A stretch of 64,000 nt of DNA from an uncultured Myxococcales bacterium (GCA_937146725.1 CAKZRU010000111.1:1-64000); one strand, 5' to 3'. Positions 1-8,532 are shown, numbered from the stretch's first letter. Notes: a model not told the origin generated them from the sequence alone. Program-made: numbers and translations.

Positions 1-1
1 C

Positions 2-178
2 GCTGCCGACGAGGACGACGACGACGCGATGGAAGACCTGGTGGAGGACGAAGGCTACGAGATCCCAGTCGACAGCAACCCGACGGAGGCCGTCAACAAG
101 GTGGTGAGCGAGGTGAATGAAATTATCTAGGACGACTTCCTCGAGGAGGAGGAGATCGAAGACAACTACGACTACTGA
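2..178 (+). CDS. 3' end of a eukaryote-like gene, acidic C-terminus, one in-frame TAG
   Basis: Reading from base 2 gives a strongly acidic protein end (EDLVEDEGYEIPVD, later DDFLEEEEIEDNYDY) that stops at TGA 176-178. There is one in-frame TAG at 128-130, and the acidic character and codon style continue unchanged across it, so the TAG looks like a sense codon (probably Gln). Codons are GC-rich at third positions (gac, gag, ctc, ctg), unlike the A/T-ending codons of everything after ~960. The 5' part lies outside the window. I do not recognise the family; acidic tails of this kind are common in eukaryotic proteins. It belongs to the foreign 5' block, not to the bacterial chromosome. Confidence 0.45.
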
Positions 179-676
179 GAAAGTGAGTGAGGGAGCGGGG
201 TAAGTGAGGGCGGCTGGCCTCCAGGCTGGCCTCCCACCAGAGCAAGGGCGGCGCAGAAGGCAGGTAGGTGCTTGCGAGTGAGTGAGGTGTGTGTTTAGGG
301 CGAGCCCAGGGCGAGAAATGCAAAACATAAGAATGAATCAACTACTCTAATAAATCTTAACTAACACAGGACTCCCCTCCCCTCCCCGAGCTTTCCATCT
401 CTTTTTCTTTAATCATTAATTAATAAATAAACTTGGGCAGACTTTTTGAGTTGCGGCAGCCCGTAGAGCAGCTGCTATTCGCCAAGCAATCAGAACGCAG
501 GCATCAGTCCATCAGACTTCGTCCAAATCGATCAAAGCGAAAAATCAATCATCAGTCAACCAATCAGTCTGTAGGCTCTCGGTCTCAGCGGGATTTAGAC
601 CCTCTTGGGTTTTGAGCATTGCTCCCACGCTTGCGCCGAAGTGTTGTTACAAGTCTGTCCCCCCCCTCCCTGGCTG
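179..676. other. Non-coding stretch between two convergent eukaryote-like gene ends
   Basis: No convincing gene. It starts GC-rich with a short repeated ggcctcc element near 218-236, turns AT-rich around 330-430 (taatcattaattaataaataa-like), and includes pyrimidine runs (cccctcccctcccc near 373-388; a C run near 660-669). It lies downstream of both the acidic + strand gene and the - strand ORC2-like gene, so it would hold their 3' UTRs. Short open frames on both strands here have no recognisable content. Confidence 0.4.
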
Positions 677-930
677 TCACAACCTGCGGATGTTGTCCAC
701 GCTGGCGACGAGGCGGAACTTAGGCAGCTGGCACAGTTCGCCGAGCATCTCCTGCCACTGCTACGCCTTGAACATGCCCATGTCCATCGAGTGGATCACG
801 CACACCACGCTCGAGACCGTCGAGTCGTGCGTGTTGAGCCGCCGCTTGATGTACTCCACCATGTCCTGCAGATTGGTCCACTTGCGCGAACTCCCATCGC
901 TCTACCCGTTCGGCGGCTTGTTCAGCGGCT
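677..930 (-). CDS. ORC2-like fragment (origin recognition complex subunit 2), TAG read as Gln
   Basis: The minus strand reads KWTNLQDMVEYIKRRLN, then VVCVIHSMDMGMF, then WQEMLGELCQLPKFRLVASVDNIRRL and TGA at 677-679. From memory this parallels the AAA+-like part of ORC2, where animal proteins have LLIHNLDSQMLRG, then QIIGQLSSLHNIYLIASIDH. Two in-frame TAG codons (761-763 and 902-904) must be read through for the alignment to continue. ORC2 normally extends beyond this point with a winged helix, so the TGA may be inside an intron beginning GTTGTG just after the NIR codons, or the gene may be divergent. Upstream the frame runs into the bacterial junction. ORC2 is absent from bacteria, so this marks the block as eukaryotic. 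The start is artificial. Confidence 0.55.
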
Positions 931-945
931 TGTTCAGCGGCTTCT
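905..945. other. Chimeric junction between eukaryote-like and bacterial DNA
   Basis: On the minus strand the PNP frame reads through LTHEEVKEAAEQAAE in good agreement with the family C-terminus, then changes into sequence that makes no sense as PNP but does make sense in another frame as ORC2. The changeover falls in a short tandem repeat (gccgctgaacaa, two full copies and a degenerate third, on the minus strand), so the exact breakpoint is ambiguous. Base composition also changes here. Confidence 0.65.
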
Positions 946-1727
946 TTAACTTCTTCATGAGTTAAGGGTTGGTCTAAAATACCGGCCGCTTTATTTGTGA
1001 TTAAAGAAAGCCCTGTGACCGTAATTCCGCAATGATTGGCAGTAATAACCTCTGGTACAGTCGACATCCCAACGGCATCAGCCCCCAAACGGTGAAGCAT
1101 ACGGATTTCGGCAGGAGTTTCATACGATGGACCCAGCATGGCAGCATACACACCACGTCGTAGTTCTAGCCCCATAAAGTCAGCTTCTTCTTCCCATAGT
1201 TTCATTAATTTTTGGCTATAACCATAGGACATATCTGGAAAGCGTGGGCCAAATTGCTCAAGATTTGGGCCTCTTAAGGGATTATCGCCAAGCATATTGA
1301 TATGATCTTCAATAAGCATCACATCACCCACGTTAAATTCAGGATTAACACCACCCGCAGCATTGGTCACCAAAAGCGTATTAATACCCAAACCACGCAT
1401 CACATAGACCGGAAAGGCTAAGCGCGCCATTGGATAGCCCTCATAATAGTGGACCCGTCCTTTCATACAGACGCATTTTATCCCCTCCAAAGTGCCAAAG
1501 ACCATACTTCCTTCGTGACCAACGATAGTGCTCAAAGGAAAGTGGGGAATATCTTGGTATGGAATTGTGATGGCATCTTCAAAGTGATCTGCTAAAAACC
1601 CAAGGCCCGAACCTAAGATAAGACCTAGATCTGGCACCATATCAACTTTAGCTTTGATTGACTTAATCGCAGCATCGACTTGCTCCGCAAGTGAAGGCGA
1701 AGGTAAATGTGGGTTTAACATACTCAT
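915..1727 (-). CDS. punA: Purine nucleoside phosphorylase, C-terminus cut off at the junction
   Basis: Trimeric-type purine nucleoside phosphorylase, which cleaves (deoxy)inosine or (deoxy)guanosine with phosphate in purine salvage, in the cytoplasm. Visible motifs: LGLILGSGLGFLAD near the N-terminus, GRVHYYEGYPM, TNAAGGVN, the purine-site stretch MLGPSYETPAEIRML, and VGMSTVPEVITANHCG followed by the base-contacting TNKAAG. All expected active-site regions are present. The start is the ATG at 1727 behind a good AAGGAG ribosome site. The last authentic residues are about LTHEEVKEAAEQAAE; roughly 15-20 C-terminal residues are missing because the sequence switches to foreign DNA. The open frame continues to 720, but that extension is not PNP. 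A second, distant phosphorylase of the same superfamily lies at 36038. The end coordinate is approximate. Confidence 0.85.
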
Positions 1728-2096
1728 TTTGATCTCCTTATATTGGTAAGGACTATTCTGGATGACTAACTGTTGACATAATTTGCTTTACACAGCTTTT
1801 TCAACAATATCCTAAGCAGGATACTAGCAGGATATTCGCTGTATTTTGAGCATTTCAATTCAGTTTTTATTGATCTTCCAAGAACTCCTAAACACTTGAC
1901 TTTATTTCCCATTGGCCAAGCTTAACCATTCTTTATCACGCATATAAACTAGATACAGTATTCGGTGATAAGGTGCATTGATTTATGCTCAACCGATCAA
2001 TGGTAGACATAATTGAGTCTCCGATCAAGTATAAAGACTCCTAACACTTTAGAGAATCAGCCAATCCATTAGCCAAAGCATAGATTAAACTACTGC
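1728..2096. other. Intergenic region between PNP and fabI
   Basis: AT-rich. It should hold the PNP promoter; ttgaca occurs at 1773-1778 on the + strand but both neighbouring genes are on the minus strand, so it is probably irrelevant. No RNA gene, terminator hairpin or small ORF that I can support. Confidence 0.4.
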
Positions 2097-2867
2097 TTAA
2101 AAAGCTCTTACAGCATGCTGACCCGCATCAACATGAATGACTTCCCCATTAATTCCGCTACTCATCGAACTACATAAAAAGCAAACCACATTCGCTACTT
2201 CTTGATGTTCAATCCCTCGCCCTCGAGGATTAGAAGTCCCAACTTCCTTTAAATGCTGCTTAAACCCTGGAATAGCCGAGGCAGCCAAAGTTTTTAAAGG
2301 GCCTGCACTTACTACATTTGCTCTCATCCCCAACGAGCCCAATTCGGCTGCTAAATACCGCACCTCAGCTTCAAGAGCCGCTTTCACCGGTCCCATTAAG
2401 CCATAAGAAGGAATAGCGATCTCCGCACCCAAATAGCTGAGCGTAACAATTGATGCTTGCTCCGATAAAAGTTCACGACTTTCATTCACGATTGATAATA
2501 AGCTAAAGGCACTAATATCCATCGCTTGTAAGTAAGCTTCTCGGGAACAAGTACTAATCGGATTTTTTAAGGCCTGTATATCTGCAAAAGCGATACTATG
2601 AACAATAAAGTCAATACGCCCCCATCTCTGTTTTATCTTATGAATGAGGGCTTTAAGTTGATCAATTTGACTTATATCACATTGTTCAACCATACCTTGA
2701 GACTCATGTTGAAATAAGGCTTGCGCTTTTTTTTGAGCACGCTCATCAAGTACACTCAAGGCGAGTTCGGCACCAGCATTTAAAAGAGTTTGGGCCACAG
2801 ACCAAGCGATTGACCGATGATTAGCAACGCCAAAAACTAGACCAACTTTTCCTTTGAGATCGAGCAT
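2097..2867 (-). CDS. fabI: Enoyl-[acyl-carrier-protein] reductase (NADH), FabI
   Basis: Reduces trans-2-enoyl-ACP to acyl-ACP in the last step of each cycle of bacterial fatty acid elongation. The SDR-type Rossmann start reads LKGKVGLVFGVANHRSIAW, with the altered glycine pattern characteristic of FabI. The catalytic Tyr-x6-Lys appears as YGLMGPVKAALE, and the family signature GPLKTLAASAIPGF is intact. The end GEVIHVDAGQH is also typical. At 256 residues it is near the usual ~260. I chose the ATG at 2867 (MLDLKGK) because AGGAAG precedes it and homologues begin there; the open frame extends 21 residues further without family content. It stands alone, with no other fab genes nearby. Confidence 0.93.
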   Translation of the reverse strand: MLDLKGKVGLVFGVANHRSIAWSVAQTLLNAGAELALSVLDERAQKKAQALFQHESQGMVEQCDISQIDQLKALIHKIKQRWGRIDFIVHSIAFADIQALKNPISTCSREAYLQAMDISAFSLLSIVNESRELLSEQASIVTLSYLGAEIAIPSYGLMGPVKAALEAEVRYLAAELGSLGMRANVVSAGPLKTLAASAIPGFKQHLKEVGTSNPRGRGIEHQEVANVVCFLCSSMSSGINGEVIHVDAGQHAVRAF

Positions 2868-2952
2868 TTTAAAGATTCTTCCTACTTTGAACTCATCAAA
2901 GTTTACTATCATTAAAGAGGATAATCTCAAGATATATACTTAATCTTTTTGA

Positions 2953-3108
2953 TTAAGGCATGAGAAAATCATGTGTAGAGTCTTGTTGATCATCAACACA
3001 ATACACTATAAAACCCATTGGCATCAGCCCGACTTTAGTTTTGCTTTGAGCATAAACTAAAGATACTTCATAGGCTGATTCAGTAATCGTTTCTAAAGGC
3101 ATGAACAT
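2953..3108 (-). CDS. Possible small protein, ~51 residues, divergent from the GH5-like gene
   Basis: From the ATG at 3108 the minus strand encodes about 51 residues, including ESAYEVSLVYAQSKTKVG and MGFIVYCVDDQQDS. Codon use resembles the local genes. It overlaps nothing if started here, and its start lies 4 bp from the start of the divergent gene at 3112. No ribosome site is evident and no family is recognised. It could be chance. Confidence 0.25.
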   Translation of the reverse strand: MFMPLETITESAYEVSLVYAQSKTKVGLMPMGFIVYCVDDQQDSTHDFLMP

Positions 3109-3111
3109 AGG

Positions 3112-4737
3112 ATGGCTACAGTGTTTAACATTAAATCTCACTCTTACTTAGCTGATCACTTAAGATCATTGCCTAAAACAGTCCAAATCCTTTTGAACCT
3201 GAAGAATGCTTTTTTAGGTTTAGTTTTGGCCTCAAGTTTTAGTGCCTGTGATAATCCTTGTGCGCTTAACAGTCAATGTAGCTTAGACGAAAAATGTGTT
3301 GAGGGTAGCTGTCTTAAGTCATGTATGAGCTATTATCAGTGTGCTGATGGAGAGGCCTGTGTAAACGGTGCTTGTCGAATCCCTCCCCGAGGCTACTGCG
3401 AATCACAGCAACTAAGACGTAATGACCAAGGCACGAACTTAGCCTGTGAGCCACCTGACTTTGAACTCACAGATCAAGACCCAATGTCTGCAGATGCGGA
3501 CTTAGACGAAGGAACCATGGTGCTACCCAAGGATCAGGGGAGTGATGATCTTGGGACTGATGATATGGAAATGGCCGGAACCGAAATGAATGATATGGAA
3601 ATGGCCGGAACCGGTAGCGATGATATGGGCATGGCCGGTAGCGATGATATGGGCATGGCCGGTAGCGATGATATGGGTATAGCCGGTAGTGATGATATGG
3701 GTATGGCCGGCAGTGATGATATGGAGATGGCTGGAGAAGTTGCCTCTCCCGATATGGGACGGCCTATGTCATCTAGTCCGTGGTTATATACTTCAGGCCC
3801 CAACATTTACAAAACGGGTGCAATTCAATGGGTAGGTCGTGGGGTAAACTTACATGATACTCGTTCTTGTGATGCCTGTACTTGGATTCAACCTGATATC
3901 AATGAGGTCATTAGACGCATTGATGAAGTCGTTGATCTTTGGGGGGCAAACCTGATCCGTTTAAATCTAGAAAGCTATCCCATTGCCAGTGGGCGCATTC
4001 AACATCGTCCTCTCTTAGAAGATCGTGCATATTTAGCCGATATTGAGCGAATCGTACATCATATTGGTCAAAAACAAGGTACATATGTCATCTTAAACCT
4101 TTGGCGTGAACCGAGCTTAAGTGATGAAGGCTATCCTAGCACACAAACACATGAGCTACTCACGACCTTGGTGCAAAAGTTTTATGATGCACCACAGGTG
4201 ATCTTTTCTGTTTCTCCCGGTGTGCGTCAAAATGAAGATGGACAACAGGATATTGCCGCATGGGAAGCGATGAATAACGCTGTGCAAGCGATTCGTAACC
4301 AAGAACAGGTGCTCTCTGCTTATCGACACTTGATTGCGGTACCAGGACTCAGAAACCAAGGAAGCGATCTTAGTTATTATATCGAACATCCTATTACAGC
4401 TGGTGGTGGCAGTAATATCGTTTATGAAACTCAGATTTTTGAGGCTCAAGCTCAATTTGATCAACGCTTGGTCAGTCCAGCCCAAAGTTTACCGGTCATC
4501 ATTGGCGCCTTTGGTCCTAGTGAAGTAGCACCTCGCTTAATGACGCAGGCTGATGCCTTAGCCCTTGTGCAAGAGGCCGAACGACTCAATGTCTCATGGG
4601 CCGCATGGACCTTCCACATGCGTTGCCAATCATCTGAAATGTTGGTAGATCGTAGTAATAATGGGTGTGGGATTAATATGCCCTTACAACCCACTGAATG
4701 GGGCCTCGCCATTCAAGGGCAATTAGGTCTGCACTAG
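3112..4737 (+). CDS. Lipoprotein with a GH5-like (beta/alpha)8 domain lacking catalytic residues
   Basis: An N-terminal hydrophobic segment ends in SSFSAC, a plausible lipobox, so this is probably a lipoprotein. A Cys-rich segment (residues ~45-95, with C-x-C spacing like small disulfide knots) is followed by an acidic linker with tandem GSDDMGMA repeats (~145-210). The C-terminal half follows a GH5 glycosidase strand by strand: GVNLHD, NLIRLNLE, GTYVILNLWRE, VIFSVSPG, HLIAVPGL, NIVYETQIFE, PVIIGAFGPSE, SWAAWTFHM. However, where GH5 enzymes have the acid/base motif NEP there is SPG, and where they have the nucleophile in GEFG there is GAFG (residue ~465). The third-strand His is also replaced. 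I infer a surface carbohydrate-binding pseudoenzyme rather than a hydrolase. It sits 26 bp before cysM, with no functional link apparent. Confidence 0.75.
   Translation: MATVFNIKSHSYLADHLRSLPKTVQILLNLKNAFLGLVLASSFSACDNPCALNSQCSLDEKCVEGSCLKSCMSYYQCADGEACVNGACRIPPRGYCESQQLRRNDQGTNLACEPPDFELTDQDPMSADADLDEGTMVLPKDQGSDDLGTDDMEMAGTEMNDMEMAGTGSDDMGMAGSDDMGMAGSDDMGIAGSDDMGMAGSDDMEMAGEVASPDMGRPMSSSPWLYTSGPNIYKTGAIQWVGRGVNLHDTRSCDACTWIQPDINEVIRRIDEVVDLWGANLIRLNLESYPIASGRIQHRPLLEDRAYLADIERIVHHIGQKQGTYVILNLWREPSLSDEGYPSTQTHELLTTLVQKFYDAPQVIFSVSPGVRQNEDGQQDIAAWEAMNNAVQAIRNQEQVLSAYRHLIAVPGLRNQGSDLSYYIEHPITAGGGSNIVYETQIFEAQAQFDQRLVSPAQSLPVIIGAFGPSEVAPRLMTQADALALVQEAERLNVSWAAWTFHMRCQSSEMLVDRSNNGCGINMPLQPTEWGLAIQGQLGLH
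3613..3732 (+). repeat. Five tandem 24-bp units encoding GSDDMGMA
   Basis: Consecutive units start at 3613, 3637, 3661, 3685 and 3709 and encode G-S-D-D-M-(G/E)-(M/I)-A. The first two are nearly identical and the later ones carry silent or single changes. Degenerate precursors (NDMEMAGT) precede them. The unit is a multiple of three, so copy-number change would alter linker length without a frameshift. Confidence 0.9.
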
Positions 4738-4763
4738 TTTAAGTGAGTTATAGGAGATATGTA

Positions 4764-5663
4764 ATGAATGATCAGTACCCAGATTTAGGTCGTTTTCAAG
4801 GCCTTGTTGGTCAAACACCTTTAGCCCGTTTGCATACCCTCTGCTCTAGAACAGATATTGAGGTTTACGGTAAATTAGAAGGCACTAATCTAGGTGGTTC
4901 TGTCAAAGATCGAGCAGCTCTTTCCATGATTACTAGTGCTGAAGAATCGGGCCAGCTCGCTGGACGAACTCTAGTCGAAGCCACAAGTGGTAATACGGGG
5001 ATTGCACTCGCTATGATTGCCTCACTGAAAGGGCTTAAAATCAAATTGGTGATGCCAAATACAGCAACACCAGAGCGCGTGGCCACCATGAAAGCCTATG
5101 GTGCCGATGTAGAGCTGGTTGAGGGCGGAATGGAACGCGCAATAGATTTGGCCAAAAGTCTACATACGCAGGGCAGTCATTATATGTTGAATCAGTTTGG
5201 GAATCCTGCCAATCCTGCAATGCATTTTAAGACGACCGGCCCCGAAATCTATCAGGCGACCGAAGCTCGAGTAACTCATTTTGTGAGCGCGATGGGGACC
5301 ACCGGTACTATTATGGGCACCTCACGTTATCTAAAGTCTCAAAATCCAGCCATTCAAATTGTCGGAGTTCAACCATCTGGAGCGTCTAAAATACCGGGAA
5401 TTCGCCGGTGGCCTAAAGAATACTTACCTACAATTTTTGAGCCAGAGCGGGTGGATCAGATTTTAGATGTACAGGCTGAACAAGCACTTGAAACCGCTCG
5501 CCGACTCACCAGAGAAGAAGGTATTTTTTGTGGACCATCCTCAGGAGGTGCCTGTTGGGCTGCTCTACAAGTTGCTCAAACTGCCCCAAGTGGCAGTGTG
5601 ATCGTTTTTATCGTGTGTGATCGAGGTGATAAATATCTTTCGATGAAAGAGCTATTTAAGTAA
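4764..5663 (+). CDS. cysM: Cysteine synthase B (O-acetylserine sulfhydrylase), CysM type
   Basis: PLP-dependent enzyme making cysteine from O-acetylserine and sulfide or thiosulfate. The Schiff-base lysine is in GGSVKDRAAL (residue ~40), the phosphate/substrate loop is EATSGNTGIALAM, and GTTGTIMGTSRYL contacts the cofactor phosphate. The stretch SKIPGIRRWPKEYLP is the signature that separates CysM from CysK. The ATG at 4764 is chosen because AGGAG lies 8 bp upstream; an in-frame GTG at 4743 would add seven residues without a ribosome site. The length of 299 residues is normal. The gene follows the GH5-like lipoprotein closely and may be cotranscribed. Confidence 0.93.
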   Translation: MNDQYPDLGRFQGLVGQTPLARLHTLCSRTDIEVYGKLEGTNLGGSVKDRAALSMITSAEESGQLAGRTLVEATSGNTGIALAMIASLKGLKIKLVMPNTATPERVATMKAYGADVELVEGGMERAIDLAKSLHTQGSHYMLNQFGNPANPAMHFKTTGPEIYQATEARVTHFVSAMGTTGTIMGTSRYLKSQNPAIQIVGVQPSGASKIPGIRRWPKEYLPTIFEPERVDQILDVQAEQALETARRLTREEGIFCGPSSGGACWAALQVAQTAPSGSVIVFIVCDRGDKYLSMKELFK

Positions 5664-5705
5664 GGCTCACTTAAACGATTCGCTTTAAATTAAGCTTGAG
5701 TTTTA

Positions 5706-8045
5706 CTAGCCGGCATATCGAGCGCAGTGCTTAAGAATGCTTTGAGCTCGTTCCATATTGAAGTCACTTTTTTGCCAAACTAGAAGCTGTCCTTCAAGAG
5801 TAGTCAGCCACTGAACAAGCTTTTCCTCATCCTGTATCTTTGCTTTAAGCATACTAATATTCTTAAATAGACTTTGCTTATGCTCGGACTTTGATTGGAC
5901 TCCCAAATTCAAGAATGTATTCACTCTTTTTTTAGATCCTTGCTGTGCCAAATAAACAGCGTTTTCGGCTTGGGCACAAACCGAGATTAAAGCTAAACTG
6001 ACAGAAGACTTTTGTGCTTTAATCACTCGATCTAATACTCGTAAAGCGCCTATAGCAATCGCCTCATTACCTTTCAAAGCGTTGAGAACTGACCATAAAC
6101 GAAGAAGTCCATGAGAGGGGTAATCATCGCGAAAGCCCTCTAAAAGTTTTTGAAAGCGTTTCACAAAAAGCGTTGAGAGTTCATCAAAAAGCGAGTCAAG
6201 ATCAACCAAAGAAAAGCCGGATTGATAAGAAATTAAGATGAGTCTTAGCGTATGAAACATGGGAAATTGGATACTCTGATCAGAGTGCTGCCCAAGTTGC
6301 TCAATAAATAAGTGGTGTTGGCTCAAACTAAAGTCTTGGGTTTGTCCGCCAATCCCTAAAAAGAGTTTTTGCCATGCTGAGTCTAAATGACCTGCAATCG
6401 CCTCTAAATGAGCATACTGTTGCCATAAACGCATCTCATCTTCTTTGGTATCACTGAGAACTAAGGCTTGCTCAGCCAATTCTCGTCCGCGTTCAACCAA
6501 GTCATCAATCGTTTCATACTGAGACTGCTTTTCGAGACATAAGTATCTTTCTAGGGTAAGCGTTGTTCCTAAAGCGGCCATATGGTTTTTAATTTTTAAT
6601 TGATCTGCAAGTAATGACTGTCCTCTAAAAGCACCTAACAAAGATGAAAAGTCCTGATAAAAACCACAGACTTCTTCGGCATATTGTACAGCTTCACTAA
6701 ACAGTAAGCGATCAGCATAATAGACCGCAATATTGAGTTGGCTATGCATGATCGTAGGAATATCTTCCCAGCGATTATTAATTAGGGGTCTTAAATCGAT
6801 TAGGGCTTGTGCCCTTGTTTGAGCTAACTTTAAGTTTCCGGAATGATTTGCGTTGACCAAAGCTAAGTTCAGCACCCTATATTTAAACCAATTAAGGTCA
6901 CTATGTCCCCATCGCTGAGTTAGTTTAGTTTCCAATGGGCTTAAGACTTGCTCCAAAAGAGCTTTGATCATTAGTTCTGCCTCGGAGGCATCACGCTCAC
7001 GTTGAACCAAATCCTCAATCGCATCGATAAGAGCTTGTAAATCGCTGGCTAACTCCTCTGTATGCTCTTGAGCTAAATCCTCAATAAGTTCTTCCAAAAC
7101 TTCTGTTAAACGAGTTTTTGCCTGCGCATTGAGCTGATCACTATTTAAATGGCTAACCAGTACAAAAATCGCCTGACCTAATGCTCTATGATTGGCTAAT
7201 TCTTCCGCAAGATACTGAACTTTAAGCGGGTGTAATTCAAAATCATAAGGTTCAAGAGTATTTAATAGTTTTTGTCTAAGTTTAGGATAGTCTCGTAGGG
7301 CACGACCTCGCTTATAACTACAATTGCTGACCAAGTCACTTAACTGCAAGGCTGGATGAATCCGAGCGCTTTCTTCATTGACCTCTCCAAAGACTTGTGC
7401 AACTTCCTGTTCACTCATTCCCAAGCCATGACGTAGGTCGATTTGCAGCTCTCGAGTAATGGCCTCTTTGTATTCCAAAATAGGAATCATAATGGGTGTC
7501 CCCTGATGACGGAGCTCTTGAGTCACCTCATTGCGTGAAAAATAGTAATCCCGACCATGAATACGTTTACCCAGCAAGACTTGAGCATAGGTAAGATGGA
7601 TAAGAGGTTTTTCTTGAGGAACTTCCTCTCTCAACTTTTGATAGATACAGACAATCATTTCAGCGACCATACGGGTATAAGTTTGAATCACTTCTCCCTC
7701 ACCAATCCCTGAATTATTCACTAGTCGTACTAAGCGCCACCCCGAAATCTTACTTTGTTGGACCACCTTTTTAACTAAGTCAGCTCGTTCTTCATAAGAA
7801 ATATCAGTTGCATGTAGTTGTCCGCCCTTTGGAAAAAGAGCAAGTAATGCATTAGGTAAATCGGCACCTCTTTGTTTTTTTTCAAAGCTTCCGGGAATTA
7901 ATACTCCACAGATTTGGCTAGAGGGTTGCTCATGTTGATTTTTGCGCTCATTTTTCAGTGCTGTTTCACCAAACTGACCGCTCTCATCAATAAACAAAGT
8001 ATAATGACGTCGTATTTCTTTCAAGTCTTCCCCCCATGTAAACAC
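5706..8045 (-). CDS. DUF3800-domain protein with a long helical C-terminal region
   Basis: The N-terminal ~270 residues match DUF3800: YTLFIDESGQFGE near residue 15 (the conserved D-E pair), LHATDIS, and the closing IHPALQLSDLVSN (usual form lQlaDlia). The DUF3800 fold is considered RNase H-like, and many members sit near mobile or defence genes, though their role is unsettled. The remaining ~500 residues are Leu/Ala/Glu-rich helical sequence resembling degenerate TPR or HEAT repeats, much longer than in ordinary DUF3800 proteins (~250). The start is uncertain: the GTG at 8045 has no clear ribosome site, while a TTG some eight codons later follows a purine-rich GGGGGGAAG. It converges with cysM. 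No partner gene points to a specific function. Confidence 0.65.
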   Translation of the reverse strand: MFTWGEDLKEIRRHYTLFIDESGQFGETALKNERKNQHEQPSSQICGVLIPGSFEKKQRGADLPNALLALFPKGGQLHATDISYEERADLVKKVVQQSKISGWRLVRLVNNSGIGEGEVIQTYTRMVAEMIVCIYQKLREEVPQEKPLIHLTYAQVLLGKRIHGRDYYFSRNEVTQELRHQGTPIMIPILEYKEAITRELQIDLRHGLGMSEQEVAQVFGEVNEESARIHPALQLSDLVSNCSYKRGRALRDYPKLRQKLLNTLEPYDFELHPLKVQYLAEELANHRALGQAIFVLVSHLNSDQLNAQAKTRLTEVLEELIEDLAQEHTEELASDLQALIDAIEDLVQRERDASEAELMIKALLEQVLSPLETKLTQRWGHSDLNWFKYRVLNLALVNANHSGNLKLAQTRAQALIDLRPLINNRWEDIPTIMHSQLNIAVYYADRLLFSEAVQYAEEVCGFYQDFSSLLGAFRGQSLLADQLKIKNHMAALGTTLTLERYLCLEKQSQYETIDDLVERGRELAEQALVLSDTKEDEMRLWQQYAHLEAIAGHLDSAWQKLFLGIGGQTQDFSLSQHHLFIEQLGQHSDQSIQFPMFHTLRLILISYQSGFSLVDLDSLFDELSTLFVKRFQKLLEGFRDDYPSHGLLRLWSVLNALKGNEAIAIGALRVLDRVIKAQKSSVSLALISVCAQAENAVYLAQQGSKKRVNTFLNLGVQSKSEHKQSLFKNISMLKAKIQDEEKLVQWLTTLEGQLLVWQKSDFNMERAQSILKHCARYAG

Positions 8046-8061
8046 TTAAGCTTTGGTAAAG

Positions 8062-8086
8062 CACTTAACCGTATTTTTGTTAAGTG
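8062..8086. repeat. Perfect 8-bp inverted repeat between ykvA-like and DUF3800 genes
   Basis: CACTTAAC (8062-8069) and GTTAAGTG (8079-8086) flank a 9-base AT-rich loop. It lies 17 bp before the start of the DUF3800 gene. No T-run follows on the minus strand, so it is a weak terminator at best; an operator is possible. Confidence 0.4.
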
Positions 8087-8133
8087 ATGAAAGCTTAAAC
8101 GATTTACTTAAGACTTAAAAGCTTAGCTTAGGA

Positions 8134-8532
8134 TTAAAAACTGGGTGGACTCGCCTCAAAATCAGGAAACCACTCTTTGGTTTTTTGAGCAGCCTGTTCT
8201 AAGTGTACCGGTTTAACCGAAGCCCAAATCACTTTTAAAGCAGCAGTAATCGCAGCGATATCATCAGTAAAACCAACGATAGGTATCAAGTCTGGAATGA
8301 GGTCGATGGGGAAGATGAAGTATCCTAAAGCCCCCAAAATAATTCCTTTTTGGCTAGCCGGTGTTTCGTCATCAGCCAAAACATAGTAAAGGATCAGTGC
8401 ATAGTAAATGCCCTGTCCTCCTACTTTAGAAGCAAAGCTTTTAACCTTATCCCAAAAACTACTTTCAGAATAATGTTGACCATGCTCGCTTGTATCAGGA
8501 TTCTTAGGATCGTTTTCTAAGTTTTTAGACAT
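8134..8532 (-). CDS. YkvA-type DUF1232 membrane protein
   Basis: Small protein of 132 residues with the DUF1232 core: YYVLADDETPASQKGIILG, then ALGYFIFPIDLIPDLIPIVG, then FTDDIAAITAALKVI. The F-P-x-D-L-I-P-D motif defines the family, whose bacterial members are small membrane-associated proteins of unknown function. A polar N-terminal extension of ~30 residues precedes it. The ATG at 8532 (MSKNLEND) is preferred over an upstream ATG because GGAG lies just before it. It runs in the same direction as the DUF3800 gene, with an inverted repeat between them. Confidence 0.82.
   Translation of the reverse strand: MSKNLENDPKNPDTSEHGQHYSESSFWDKVKSFASKVGGQGIYYALILYYVLADDETPASQKGIILGALGYFIFPIDLIPDLIPIVGFTDDIAAITAALKVIWASVKPVHLEQAAQKTKEWFPDFEASPPSF

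Noticed and set aside
720-914. PNP open frame continuing past the junction
   Set aside because: The extension reads through ORC2-like DNA in another frame and has no PNP character; it is an accident of the fusion.
433-965. Plus-strand open frames in the foreign block
   Set aside because: They overlap the ORC2-like reading on the other strand and show no recognisable protein.
3534-3806. Antisense open frame over the GSDDMGMA repeat
   Set aside because: Repeats without stops give open frames on both strands; the sense strand carries the lipoprotein.
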